This document shows positions 1-11,248 of a DNA stretch of 64,000 nucleotides, piece after piece. Origin of the DNA: Bombardia bombarda (taxonomy: Eukaryota > Ascomycota > Sordariomycetes > Sordariales > Lasiosphaeriaceae). The notes under the pieces are model-generated. The model did not search any database. It was given only the letters and a program-made list of their open reading frames with translations, and was not told the DNA's origin. The stretch is from NCBI GenBank assembly GCA_030512295.1, contig JAULSR010000001.1, forward strand, positions 7,401,001-7,465,000, given 5' to 3'. The position numbers were made by a program, and so were the translations under genes. Position 1 is the stretch's first letter; each line of letters begins with the position of its first letter.

Positions 1-914
1 CCCTAGGTGGCTTTGCCCTGGATCCTTCCAGGGACATCAATCCATCACGGCATATCGCTCTCCAGTGCCATATTTGGGCATTCGAATGGACCGGTGTGGC
101 CGTCCCCAATTCTCGGACACAATACGTCAAGCCCTTGTCGATTCCAGGGCCCATGAAAACCTTCTTCTGATTAAACGGGCGAACTAATAGTTATACTAAA
201 CGCGTGCCCCTATATTTCGACTTCGGAGCCAATTGCATATTTTTAGGTAGCCCAAACTAAACGGAGGACGATATGGACTGGTTGCTGCTATGTGGTATAC
301 GCCTAAGACTCGACTTCGCAGAAGAGCCAGAGGCCTTGGCACACTACTCCTCAAGAAGTGGCAGGTCGATATGGACTACCGAGGTACAAGTCCTGTGAAA
401 GTGGTCCAAACAACATGCGGGCTGCCTTCAAATTTATCGAAGGGAAGCCTCCAGGGCAAAGACAGAGATTGCGCATGAAAGCACATTGAGCTGAGTCCAA
501 TTTATCCTCAAGAAAAGCAGGGAATATGAGGAGATGAAGCAACAAACATCGAAGATATATCAGTTGATGCTCAGGGATGGATGAGCTGTCCATGAACAGG
601 ACTATCTCAATAATTTGCAAGAATTGTATTCCTCTTTGCTTTAGGTCTTAGGATTCCTACCTTCAGTCCCTTACCGCCTGTCTCCCGCAAGACGTGTTGT
701 GTGACGGGCTGAACCTTGGGTGCACTTTATGATATTTGTGGTTGTACGTCGGAGCTAACTATCCGGGCGGCCAAGCCAGGGTTTTATCCCTGGAAAGGCT
801 GACTAAGGTGCACGGGTCGACCTGACTAATAGGTTGACTAAGGAGCTGTCACGTGCTAGTGCCTTGGCGCCAAGGCGCTAGTACCCCACGAACTATTCTA
901 CACCTAGGAGCGGG
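1..914. other. Non-coding / degraded sequence at left edge
   Basis: No reading frame here resembles a known protein; the short frames look like chance. The stretch contains a near-perfect 26-bp palindrome (856-881, listed separately) and short local repeats of a TGACTAA-type motif near 800-840. It is probably remnant repeat sequence adjoining the degraded gene to its right. Confidence 0.4.
856..881. repeat. 26-bp near-perfect palindrome
   Basis: The sequence centred on TTGGCGCCAA reads almost identically on both strands, with arms beginning CTAG. One base pair of the arms (T at 860 against G at 877) does not match. It lies just beyond the truncated end of the Hsp70-like relic and could be the edge of a mobile element or a hairpin; its function is unknown. 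Confidence 0.55.
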
Positions 915-1620
915 CTAAGCCCGTGACATGTTGAGGGCTCTCGTGAACACCGGAGGTGGCAGTTTACACTCTTTGCATGCGTAGATTATAAGGTCTTTTA
1001 CGAGTTTGTGCCGCGCAGTGCCGCCCGAGATGACCACATAAGGGTCGAGCTTGGAGTCTGCGCGCTTCATATTGCCCAGTTTTGTAACTGCCTGACAGGC
1101 CATGGCAGAACGCCAGCTCGTGTTGATTATATCCTCTGTGGCAAGTACCTTGTTGGCAGTGCCATCTTCGTGCTCTACCCAGGCTTCAAAGGTTCCTGCG
1201 AGGTTGGGACCGAGGGCCGACTTCTTCTCACGAAATTCTTTCGTGATCTTCTAGCGCATAGATTCGGTCATCTATTTACCAGTCTGGCGGCGACAATTGC
1301 CAGCAAAGAGTTTCATAAATTCATGCTCCCAGGTGGCGCTACCAAAGAGATCTCTTGGATGCTGAGCGATCCTGAGGAGGCTGACTGGGGTACTCAGCCC
1401 GGGTATAACGATGGGGATTTTAGTGCCTCCATCTTCCCCTTTGACAACATCCTCCTACGGTACTTGGGAATCTGCCCCAGCTCCGGGCCGGGAAAGCCTC
1501 CCGGCAAAGCGACATGTGGGCAACGAAAGGGATGCTCTCATCGACTAGTATCCCCAAATTGCTTCAATCCGAGGATCAATACTCCCTGCTGAAGCAGAAA
1601 GGAAGGCAATGGAAGCTCTA
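915..1620 (-). pseudogene. Degenerate Hsp70/actin-fold family gene fragment
   Basis: Reading the minus strand from about 1620 to 915 gives one long frame of protein-like sequence interrupted by several TAG codons (near 1246, 1275, 1450 and 1540). Recognisable pieces, in order, are EDVVKGEDGGTKIPIVIPGL, then a WEHEFMKLFA segment, then ATEDIINTSW, then DPYVVISGGTARHKLVKDLI followed by LPPPVFT. The SGGTARH segment matches the second phosphate loop of the Hsp70-like ATPase fold found in large fungal families. Every stop is TAG, which a C-to-T change of CAG (Gln) would create, as expected of repeat-induced point mutation. The frame ends at another TAG at 915. I call it a pseudogene relic; the family call is from memory of motifs, not from a search. 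Confidence 0.5.
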
Positions 1621-1919
1621 CGAGAGCTAATGCGATACATCCAAAACCTCCTTCTAACATCAAGAAATACAAAGTAGGGACTACATACATAAACAAATTT
1701 ATCTAGTCTCGAGCTATTTCTCAGAGATGCTTTAGAATTCCTGAAGAGACATACTTACTATCATTAAAAATACACCACTTGCTACTGGGAAAAGTAGTAC
1801 TTATCCAGGTAAAAGCATCTTAGCAATTCTCAAGAAGTGAATCCATCTTGGTTTGATACGGGGTATTAAATTTTCACGCAGAGGATCTCTACCTACCCTG
1901 GGCTAACTACCCCTAGCTC

Positions 1920-2449
1920 TCAACGAGCTCTTGGACGCCTCCTTGACATGTGCTTGGAAGTGGTGATCAGCCACTTACTTCCACCGCTCGCTTGCCTCTT
2001 CTTTGGCCTTTGCAGCTGCTCTGAGTTCCTCTCCGGCCGCACTTCTATTGGTAGCGGGGCACTGTTCTCCTCGGTTCCACGAACGCTGAGGAACATACAA
2101 CATGCGCCGGCCTCAAAGTATAACGGAACCAACATAGGGCCAAACTTCTTCTCGTTCCCGCTGTATTTTCTAGAGAATGTCATGCATAATTGCATGTCGT
2201 CTCCGCTTCCAGTGAACTGCAAGTTGAAGCTCCAAGTGCCAGCGTCTAGCCGACCAAGATTCGCCAAAAGCAAAGGCGCTGTTGACTTTGGTTCATCATC
2301 TTTACAAGTAATAGACTCACCTTTTGGTTAGGTACTCTGTACCAAAGGTATGTCATGGTGTTCCAGAACAACCTTTCAAAATTGGCGGAGCGGGAAAAGG
2401 AACCAAAGGAGAAAGAGATGCCTATGTTCAACATCGTTGGCCTTTTCAC
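1920..2449 (-). pseudogene. Possible C-terminal relic of a second Hsp70-like copy
   Basis: Two overlapping minus-strand frames (2449-2246 and 2273-1920) may be joined by a short intron-like stretch with GTGAGT at about 2319 and CAACAG before 2277. The second frame contains GTWSFNLQFTGSGDDMQLC and MLVPLYFEAGACCMFLSVRG, and ends in a basic tail. These resemble the region after the ATPase domain in fungal Hsp70-like proteins. It lies upstream of the ATPase-like relic on the same strand, so it would come from a neighbouring copy or a rearrangement. It may instead be an unrelated orphan gene; confidence is low. Confidence 0.3.
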
Positions 2450-3614
2450 GACTATCCAGTCCCTGCAGCTACTTTTGCAGTGGCTTATAGATCTGCACCA
2501 TGCACTACAACGTACAAAGGGCTGTTGCGTGGTTTAAAAAAAATGCTACGCCTCCATCATTATTCCACCCTATGAACGAAAGATACAAAGTACGCGCAAC
2601 TAACCCCCCGGATATTCCATGTTCCATTGACCATATTCTTTTCTACCAACTACTGATCCTGTCAGCAACTATCTCATTCACCGCACAGAAAAAGGAATTA
2701 TGCCATATCCTCAATTCCTCTTCATAACCAGAGGTACCCGCCCGTCTCATCCCATCTCCGCTCGACTAGTTATATCCCGCCCGTCCCTCGTTTGATCGCC
2801 ACAGGACCGCAGACGCCACGACATTCACACCACCGGTCATTACCAATAAAAAGCCCGAAATCATTCTACTACCCAAGAGCGCGTTCCAGAAGCTACAGAA
2901 GCTGGAGATCATAATGTTCCAGAAGGACCACTCACACTCCAACCGGCGGTCCACAACCCTCCCGGCACGGTTGTTCGTTTCTTCCTCAACTTATCATCGA
3001 CAGGTCAGCCATGCAAGACCAATCACAAGGGCGCACTCACAGTAGCTTCCCGGCACCATTTTACCCACGCCGTCTCTTTGCGACTCGACCCGATCCGACA
3101 CGGGCGGATGATGAGCAACGCTTAAAGGGCTGGGTGAATTTAACCACGATTTGTATGAGAGATTGTAGCGGGCAATAAGTATGAGAAGGTATATAGGGAA
3201 GCTTTAGGCTCCTCAAGAAAAGGCTTCCCTGTTAAACCTTCTTCTAAAGTTCGCGACCATTGTGAATCAGCACACAACATGCCTGCAAACCAGGCAACCC
3301 CGCTCCACCTTCCACTCTTGACCCCGACTTCAGCCACAGCAAAACACACAACGGATCAAACCCTGACCATACTTATACCCACATCATTCATGACAGTAAC
3401 GGCAGCAGCAACAAACTCATCACGGGTAATTCCTAACCAAATGCGTCATCAAAATATGTGTCATGATTTCATGTAGTCTACTGCCTCATCATCATCCCCC
3501 CTCATTAGACACCACCAGAACGTCAAACATTTCCACTCCGTTCATACCAAGTTTCATACACAAGTCATCAGACACATTATAAACACCCGCCTCGACAGAT
3601 ATCACACCAATCAA
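2450..3614. other. Intergenic, no gene seen
   Basis: Short frames only, with no recognisable product on either strand. The stretch holds the presumed 3' flank of the MFS transporter gene and sequence bordering the degraded region. Confidence 0.5.
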
Positions 3615-5821
3615 TCAATCAGTATCAAAAAAACTCCCCGAACTTTTCAACATATCCAAATCCACCAGCCTCATGACCCGACCATCCCACCGGCGAATAT
3701 CCTCACCCCACAGCCACCAGACAGTGCCCACCAAGGCGCCAATCACCATCTGCGCGATCGCAAAGGCGATACACAGCGCGCGCAGACCATCACCAGACGC
3801 CATCACGGCATTGGGAACGGCAATAAAAAGGATGCCGGCAAACAGCGTGCGCCAGCAGGTGACGCCGGCGCCCATGTCAGTGGTGTTGCGCAGCGCGACG
3901 CCCAGGTTGGAGCTGGTGAACATGGTGCTAGCGCGGATGAGCGGGCGGACCGTGGCATCGAGCGCATAGGTGCCCGCGGCGAGCATGCCGAGCATGAAGC
4001 TGATGGCGGGGAAGTTGACGTTGGCGCCGGCGAGAAACATTTGTGGCGCCGAGGGAACAGACAGCGCGGCGGTGGCCCCGCCGTCATCTGCAATAGCGAC
4101 ATCATCGGGCTGCGCCATCCCAGCGTCGATGTGCAGCCCAAAGGTGAGAATCCCAATAAAGGCGAGCAGCGACCCGCCAGCAATGGCTGCCATGTGAGCC
4201 TTGGGCGTGAGCCGCGTCTGCCACCAGCGGAGCAGGGCGAACGCCGCCACGACGCCGGTGCCGAGAAGCCAGGGGCCAGTCATAAGGGTCCCGATACTCC
4301 TCGTGGAGAGGGCAAACGGCGCCGGGTTGAAGAGAAGGGAGAGAGAGGCGCTCAGGCCCCAGAGCGAGCAGTACGGAAAGAGAGAGACGAGGGAAAGGAG
4401 AGTCGTGGTGGGCGCAACAAAGGCGCGCGGCGCCTGGAGCAGGGTCGTGAGGTCATAGCTGCCGCGATAGGAATACGGCTTCACCTTGACGATGTAGTTG
4501 TAAAATGTTTCCATCGAGAAGAAACGACGGGGGGCGAGAGGAAGGGACACCTTGTATTTGCTGGCGCCCGTCGCGGGAGTCTGGGCCAGGGTGTAGGCGC
4601 GGTCAAAGACTGTCTCGGGCGCGCCGAGGGTGATGGCTGGGACGGCCAGGACGAAAAAGGCGCTGAGGATCGCGAACTGCAAGCTGAATCCGGCTTGGCC
4701 TTCAGAGGCAACACCTCCAAGCAGAGGAGGCCCCCATGTTGTCGACACGGCGACAATGGAGTAAATGGCTACCCGGAGACCACATTGATGTTCCTGAGGA
4801 TGTCAGTGAAAGCTCGGTGGGTGGTTTACCACCTCTAAACTTACAAAGAAGGTATCCTGGATTGAGCCCATCACCAGCGCGTCGAAAGCACCCCATCCAA
4901 GCCCCTGGAAGATCCTCGCAGCCATGCACTCAGCATAGCTGTTGGCCACATTTGTGTTCCACACCGCACCGATAAAGACTAACAATAAAGAGACCAAGTA
5001 CAGCGGCCGCTTTCCACATATCCTGGATAGAACGAGGCTCAAAAAGCCGGTAAAAGATGAAAGAATTAAAGGGACTCCCGTCAAGGCAGCGGCAGCCGTA
5101 TACGTAACATCATAGCCCTCGGCAAGCCGGGCATTGACGCTCACAAACATCGTCTTCATCACCCCAGTCATCGCAACCATGAGGAGAAGCGAGGCAAAGT
5201 TTAGCTCCTTCCTCCACATTGGCCAATTCTAAATAGCGGTCAGCGTATGGTCTTGCAGTAGAATGGTCGCAGTTATATTGCACTTACCAATGGATCATCC
5301 GGATCGTCGCTTGGTTGTGGCACAAGCTCGACATGCATGTACTTTCCCTGGCCATACTTGATTGGCCTCCTGCTCGACGCCATCGACCCCCACGATAACC
5401 GCTTTGTCGAGCCGAGAATCCGTGTTTGGTCCGTCATACCCGAAGCTTGTGAGGTTGCCGTCCCTGGTCTCGTCGGAGGGTTCATCCTCAAGGGCGCCTG
5501 TGGTTTCAGTGGTGCTGGCCGTATCGGCGCTGGCCTCTTTGGGGCTTCTGGCAACCCCATCGTGGGCTGAGGTGGAATAGCCTTGGACATAGGCGTAGGT
5601 GGTAACGGCCTGTTTGGTGGCTCTGACGAGCTGGTTCCTGGCCTCGACATGGACAGGCTCGGCCTGGGTATCCTCGGCAAGTCCTTTGCTGGAGGCTTCG
5701 GGGGGATATCCGATATCAAGCCATCTATATCCCGATCCATCATACCACCGCCCTCGGCCGGTCGAGCTAGCTCGATGCCCATCTCTTTCTCAAAATTGAT
5801 GCCCAAGCCCATGAGAGCCAT
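3615..5821 (-). CDS. MFS (DHA1-like) membrane transporter
   Basis: Three exons give about 698 residues: 5821-5288, 5228-4845 and 4793-3615. Introns start GTAAGT and end TTTAG and CTCAG, and both junctions keep frame. The N-terminal ~170 residues are cytosolic, Pro/Ser-rich and without membrane segments. About eleven or twelve hydrophobic helices follow. The ARIFQGLGWGAFDALVMGS helix followed by a loop with FFEHQCGLRVAIYS is the major-facilitator H+-antiporter pattern of fungal HOL-type (DHA1-like) transporters. It likely exports or imports a small organic molecule at the plasma membrane, but the substrate cannot be read from sequence. The start at 5821 is the first ATG of the open frame. The exceptionally long Pro-rich N-terminus is the odd feature. 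No co-oriented metabolic gene lies nearby. Confidence 0.85.
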
Positions 5822-8800
5822 TATACGTGTCGTGAGACTTCTCCACTCGGAGGCAGCAGGGTGGAATGCTGGTCTAATAAAAGGAATGTTGTCATCCGTC
5901 GTCGTCGTTGTCCAGCAGACGGTACGAATGGGTTCTAGCTCAGTTCAGAGTCGTGGTGGGTGTTCGTGATGAGTCGTATATGTTAAGGAGACACACATAT
6001 GGCAAGGAAGAAAAGAAACTTGAGCAAGGGAGTGAGTGGATGGCACTGGCATTAAGAGCAAGTGAGCGGCGTGGGAGGGAAACAAGGGAGCACGGCAGGC
6101 GATCAAGGGAAAGAAAGCATTGACCACACATTCCTCTGGCCGTGACAAGAGGGCTGGATGGTTGGCTGCGATGCAGCAGACACGGCAGATGCCAGTCCAA
6201 GTGACTGGAGGGGGGAGGGAGGGACGTGCATGACAGGAACGAGAAGCAGACAAGGAGAGAGAAAACATGATGGTGGGGGGTGGGTGAGGCGTCGATCAGA
6301 TGCACAATCGGGGGCCCTTGAAGGTGGCACAATGCCGGCGTAGCCCCGGGAGGACGAGATAGAGAGAGGGACGTATTCGCAGGGCAATCTACATCAGCAA
6401 GATCGGGCAAGGGGTTCATCACAAACAGAAAAGTCAGTCCTGATGGCGGGCCGGCGGTGTGGTGTGTGCAACTCGCTCGCTGCTGAACCAGGCTGGCTGG
6501 CTGGCTAGCTGACTTGCTTTCTGCCCCCGTTTCCCAAGGCATGAAGGAAACGAATTCGGGTTCAGGAACGAGGTCGAGCACATACGGATAGCGTACGTAC
6601 CTATGATCGGTGTAGTGTAGTGTATGCGGTGCCCTGCCCTTACTTCATGCACCGTCTGCAGTCTCCGGTGGTACGGGGCACAAACATGGGACAGTCGTCT
6701 ACATTTTGCGCCAACCAGGAGGATGTGCTTTGTAGAGAGGGTTGCCTCGAGGCTGCTGTGCACCGTCCGGGAGTTGAAGCGGCGCCGTCCCGTTGGGCAG
6801 CTGGGCTGAGAGCAACCCACCGTGACACCCTCGTCACCCTCGTCGACCTTCGTCGACCCCTCACCCTCCTTCTTTCGGACGCTGGGCATTGGCAAGCTCG
6901 TCCACTGAGAGGGACACTTTCGATCGAGGGCCGGGGGCTGCAGGGCAGATCCAGGCACCTCGCTCGCTGACTGTCAGACACAGGCACAGGCACTACCTAG
7001 GCACTCACTGCACGGGATGCCAGGGATTCGCGGGGGGCCTGTCCAACCCACTGTGAGTGGTCAGTGATCAGGCCCCCCCGCTCTGACCTGGCTCTGACCC
7101 AGCCATGCGGACGCCAAACCCCAGGCGGGTGCAGGGACCAACACGATGAAACTTGGACCTTGACGCGAGAGGGGGAGCTGTTTCGGCAATCCATCTCGAG
7201 TCCGTCCATCGCTAGGAATAAAGTGTGTGTGTGTGGTGTTTTGTGTGAGAATTGAGTGTGTGCGTGTGCGCTATGCTGTCGAAACGTGATTCCCCGAGTC
7301 TAAGTTAGATTAGACCTCTTATCTTAAAAGACAAATGTAAAGACACAAACAAAAAGAAAAAAAGGAAAGGGGAGTTCTGAAGATTAAGCGCATCCATCCA
7401 ATGTCGTGAGGCAATGAAAAAAAAGGAAACTCAAAGCATCAGCCCACCTTTTTTGCCCACGTTAGGTTCAACTTTGCAGGACGTGCATCCGAAAAGAGGG
7501 AAGGAGCGCCCGATCAGGAGAGGTTGATAGTGGGGGAAGGAATGAGTTGGGGGGGGCCTGGCCAGGGCAAAAAGCACACTGCTGCTGCGGCTACTGCGCC
7601 CGACACCCGATACGAAGTCTCCCGTACAGTCCTAGACACCCGACAGGTCGACGACGACAGCTAGATACACAGTACATTAGAAAACACCTTGCCGCGCACC
7701 ACGCAGGCGCGCAGGCACAGAACACGAAAGAAAGCGGTTACTTCCGCGCACCTCTCTCTGACGTCGTCGTCGCGATCAAAAGTCAAAACCCATTGGCTGG
7801 GTGAGACAGGCGGGGCCCCAGCACCAGGGTTTTCTTAGCACCGCCCTGAGCGAGCTGTCAGATAGCGGAGACTGTCTCCTTGAATGTGCAGCAACTCCAC
7901 CTCCTCCTCTTCCTCCCTTCCCTTGTTCGACACAGTACCTACTTACACAGTAATCCGCGCAGCTTCGTAAAAAGTAAAGGAGCAAACAGAAACAAGAACA
8001 GGAATTTAAAAAGCGCGTCTTCACCGCCGCTGAGAATGTTCAATGGCGTCGTTTTTCTCCCTGTAGGGGCTAAAAGCTGACCAGTCGTCCACCAACTGAC
8101 CAACCTGCCAACCAACCCACCACTGCAGCAAGGATGGGATTCCAACACGCCGGACCCGCGCTCACGACTTACGTGAAAAAAACTTAACAAGTAAGCATGT
8201 ACATAGTGTAATAGGTTAGAACGAAGAGACCATTTACAAAAAGCCTCAGACCCCCCCCTATCGGGACCCTGCCTTGTCTTGCCCTTGCTTTCTAGCCTAC
8301 TTGCTTTGCATGCTTGCTTGCTTGCTTCCCCTGATGGGCCAAATCCATGAACGCGAAACAACGGACAGACCGCCAGATGCGGAACAAAGACAATGGCAAG
8401 CAAGTTGCTGCAGTCCGAGCAATCGGAACCCCAGTCCTACGCTACTTACGTATGTATACGTGTGTTAGATGTAGCTATTTCCAACGCAAGTACGAACTGC
8501 CTAGGTACCTACTTCCTATGTGTTACGTGTGCGCCCAAGCACCTTGCCGATACGATGACGATGACGACAAGTTGGTGAGGTAGGGCTGCGCAGCAAATTG
8601 CTCTTCCTTCCCATGTCTACCTGACTGGCAATGATAGGGGAAGAAAACCTCTCCGATTTGAGCTTGGCCAAGCTTCCATCATCGCCAATTGCCCAATCCA
8701 GTCCTCTTTTCTTTTATCAGCGCCAGACGCGGTGTTGTTCCTCACTTCATGATCGTCACACCCCATCATCCGACAAAGTTGCACAAGGTCGCCGTCTTCA

Positions 8801-9703
8801 ACCCGTTCCCCGGCCGGTTACCCGCACAATATCCACATCATCTTGTGTGGCGGAAAAGAGGGCAATATAGGCCAACTCAAACAGCCAGCAAAATATATAA
8901 ATCTATCATCCAGGTAACAATCGAGAAGAAACACCAAGACGAACAAAGTTACTCCTTCGCGCGGTATACGAAAAATAACAACGGCACGGAGAAATCCGAG
9001 TCCAAACACCTCCATCATCAATCATTCCATGTTTCTTCTAGGTTACCAACCCTCAACGACGTCGTCCCTTCTTCCCTCCCAAAATATACCATCTGCCCTG
9101 CTTACCCAAGCCCCCAAGGTACACATCTAAGCATAAAGGAGACGACGCGTGGAGTACCGAGACCCCTGAGACGATCACGCACCGGTAAGATCGGTCGCCG
9201 TCTGCCTTCATAGTTATCGTAGTATACCAGATCCCCACCCCCCATGAAGCCATCATCAATGGGAACCATCTACCTTCGGCCTGTCCCCCGATCGGCCTCG
9301 CCAAACCCCGAACCTGTCGTCCATGCTACGGGGCCCAAGCAACATTTTCCCCGTCTCCAATCTAACCAGGAAAACGCCGTTCCTATCTCATCGTTTTCTT
9401 TTTCTAACCCCAAACAACCCATCTATGTATTTCCCTTATGATCTGCGACGTCCATCTTTCCAAAAACCACCAATCCCGTTGCTAATCACGCTTTTGATTG
9501 CCCTTTTCTTGTTTCGTCAATCGCTGTTAGCGTCCCTTTTTCATTTCTATTCTTGTTCGTGGATGAGATTGAACGCCGTCACTTGCGTCAAATATCGTGA
9601 TCGCCAAATGAGCAAACACCAGCGGCGTCAGACTGCAAGATATTCGCTCCAGGTCATCCTGGACCTGGCTCAACGTTTGGACGGCGTTTTCGCCCTTCGC
9701 TCC
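5822..9703. other. Long intergenic region without a supportable gene
   Basis: Nearly 4 kb separate the MFS gene from the F-box gene. Many frames are open on both strands, but they overlap one another, are rich in Ser/Pro/Arg from low-complexity CT/GA tracts, and show no domain. The region contains GCTT repeats (about 8300-8330), C- and G-runs (7540-7560) and copies of a CTAGGTACCTA-like motif (8500-8511). It could hold long 5' leaders or non-coding transcripts. Confidence 0.5.
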
Positions 9704-11248
9704 TTAGACCCCTCCCATGATCTCAAGCGGCTGCCAATGCCATTGAGGCGACTCATACTCAGCCCCTGGGTCTGAGCTGTATGTGAACAGTTGAACCGGG
9801 CATGTGGAACGGGCTCCCGGATCGATGATGTAACCTAGGTACCCCCAAAAGAGGTCAATCAGTGAGTCAAAATTGCCAAGGTCATAGTTGTTGTTCCTGT
9901 CTGTCTGTCCTCCAGGATGTTTTCCTCGCTCGCGCGTGTTGATAAACAACAAGAAGAAGTGGGCAGATGTGAAGTCACCTGCCGCTATTTCGGTCATTTC
10001 GATCGACGTAGCTGCGCTTCCGGTGTCGAGGACACTGTCCACCTTCAGAACCACGGATGGATGGATAGATGCTGATCTTCTCAGATGACCAGCGGCTAAA
10101 AGAAAGACAAGACTGGGCAGAAAACAACCAAAAACTTGTGTTTGTTCTCTCGTTTCCAGCACAAAGCAACTATGCCGTGGCCACAACGATCAATCCCCCA
10201 ACCGCTTCTGTTTCCAGAGCTAACCTCCCTCATGGTTCAATCCTCTTTCCTGTTTAGCACGCGCGAACTGGGTTCAGATAGTAGCAATCATAAGTGCATT
10301 ACCTGAATTGGCCACCTCCTGCGCCTCAGACTTCTCCATCGTGAGCAGCAGCTCGGTGACGCGGATCGACAGCTCAACGAGCATCAGGCGATAACAAACA
10401 GGCAGGTCCTCGTCATTCGATACAAGAACCGGCTGGCGAGGCATGTCGTCTCCCATCTCGTTCTTCACGACACAGAAGCGCAGCCCCATATTCTGTGCGG
10501 CATCCGCCCACAAGATCGTGTCCTTTGTCCTGTCGCTGCGCCGCCCCTTCCCCAGCCCCAGCCTCGTAGACGGTGGCGTCGGAGGACGGTCGCCTGCCTG
10601 CACGGCAAGCCAGTCGCGCCACACCCGAACCACACCCTTGCTCATGTTGGCATGGCTCAGGAAGCGGTCCCCTGTGCGGCTGGGCTTGACGATGTTTGCG
10701 ACGGTGCAGAGCTGCGCAAATGACTCGTTCTTGTCAAGATAGACGTCAGCAGACGGCTCGTCCGTAGGCAGCTCATGTGCGGGAACCCCTCTCCGGGGCA
10801 GTCTGGGCCGGATTATTCCCTCTATCTCGACGGGCTTGAAGTGCGCATAGAGACCCTTCAGCTGGCCTAGGGTCGGCTTCGGCAAGCCGTCCTGCTCGTC
10901 GTCGGCGGCGAAGTCGTCAAGATCAAGGGTGTCGGTTGACAGGTAGTTGTTGTAGAGATACGGGGTGGTGAGCTTTTCACTTGGGGTGTAGCACTCTAGG
11001 ACAACACGGTGATCGGGCGTGGATGAGGCCTTCATGAGGCGGCTGTAGAAGATGCGGATGGTCACGGAATAGAAGTGACGGTTCACACCCAATAGGGTGA
11101 GGAGTTGGGAGGTTGGGAGCAGGGAGACGATCGATAATAGCAGCTAGATGACGATTCCATGTCAGTAGCGGTACAAACGCATGGCGGGTGAGTGGAGAGA
11201 GTGCCGTACCTCGTTAGGCAACGAGTCGAGTGTCGGTAAGGGGTCCAT
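9704..11248 (-). CDS. F-box domain protein
   Basis: The proposed model is 11248-11210, 11143-10303 and 9900-9704, about 358 residues. Exon 1 begins MDPLPTLDSLPNE and joins in frame to LLLSIVSLLPTSQLLTLLGV, which together form an F-box of roughly residues 7-45: an LPNELL start, a hydrophobic helix, then VNRHFY. F-box proteins bind Skp1 and select substrates for SCF ubiquitin ligases. The rest has no repeats I recognise. The first intron (GTACGG...ATCTAG) is clear. The 3' end is less so: exon 2 appears to end at a GTAATG donor (10302). A frame with DLGNFDSLIDLFWGYLGYII-like coding character follows at 9900-9704, and joining at the ACAG acceptor ending at 9901 preserves frame. If that join is wrong, the protein stops at 10274. 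Confidence 0.65.

Noticed and set aside
290..478. 62-codon plus-strand frame near the left edge
   Set aside because: No domain, basic and Arg/Lys-rich by chance, and surrounded by degraded sequence.
1008..1592. Long plus-strand frame of 194 codons
   Set aside because: It lies antisense to the Hsp70-like relic, whose minus-strand frame carries recognisable motifs; this is the complementary shadow.
8689..9213. 174-codon plus-strand frame
   Set aside because: Low-complexity, no domain, and not supported by leader or splice signals.
9323..9775. 150-codon plus-strand frame overlapping the F-box 3' end
   Set aside because: Antisense to the likely last F-box exon, with no domain.
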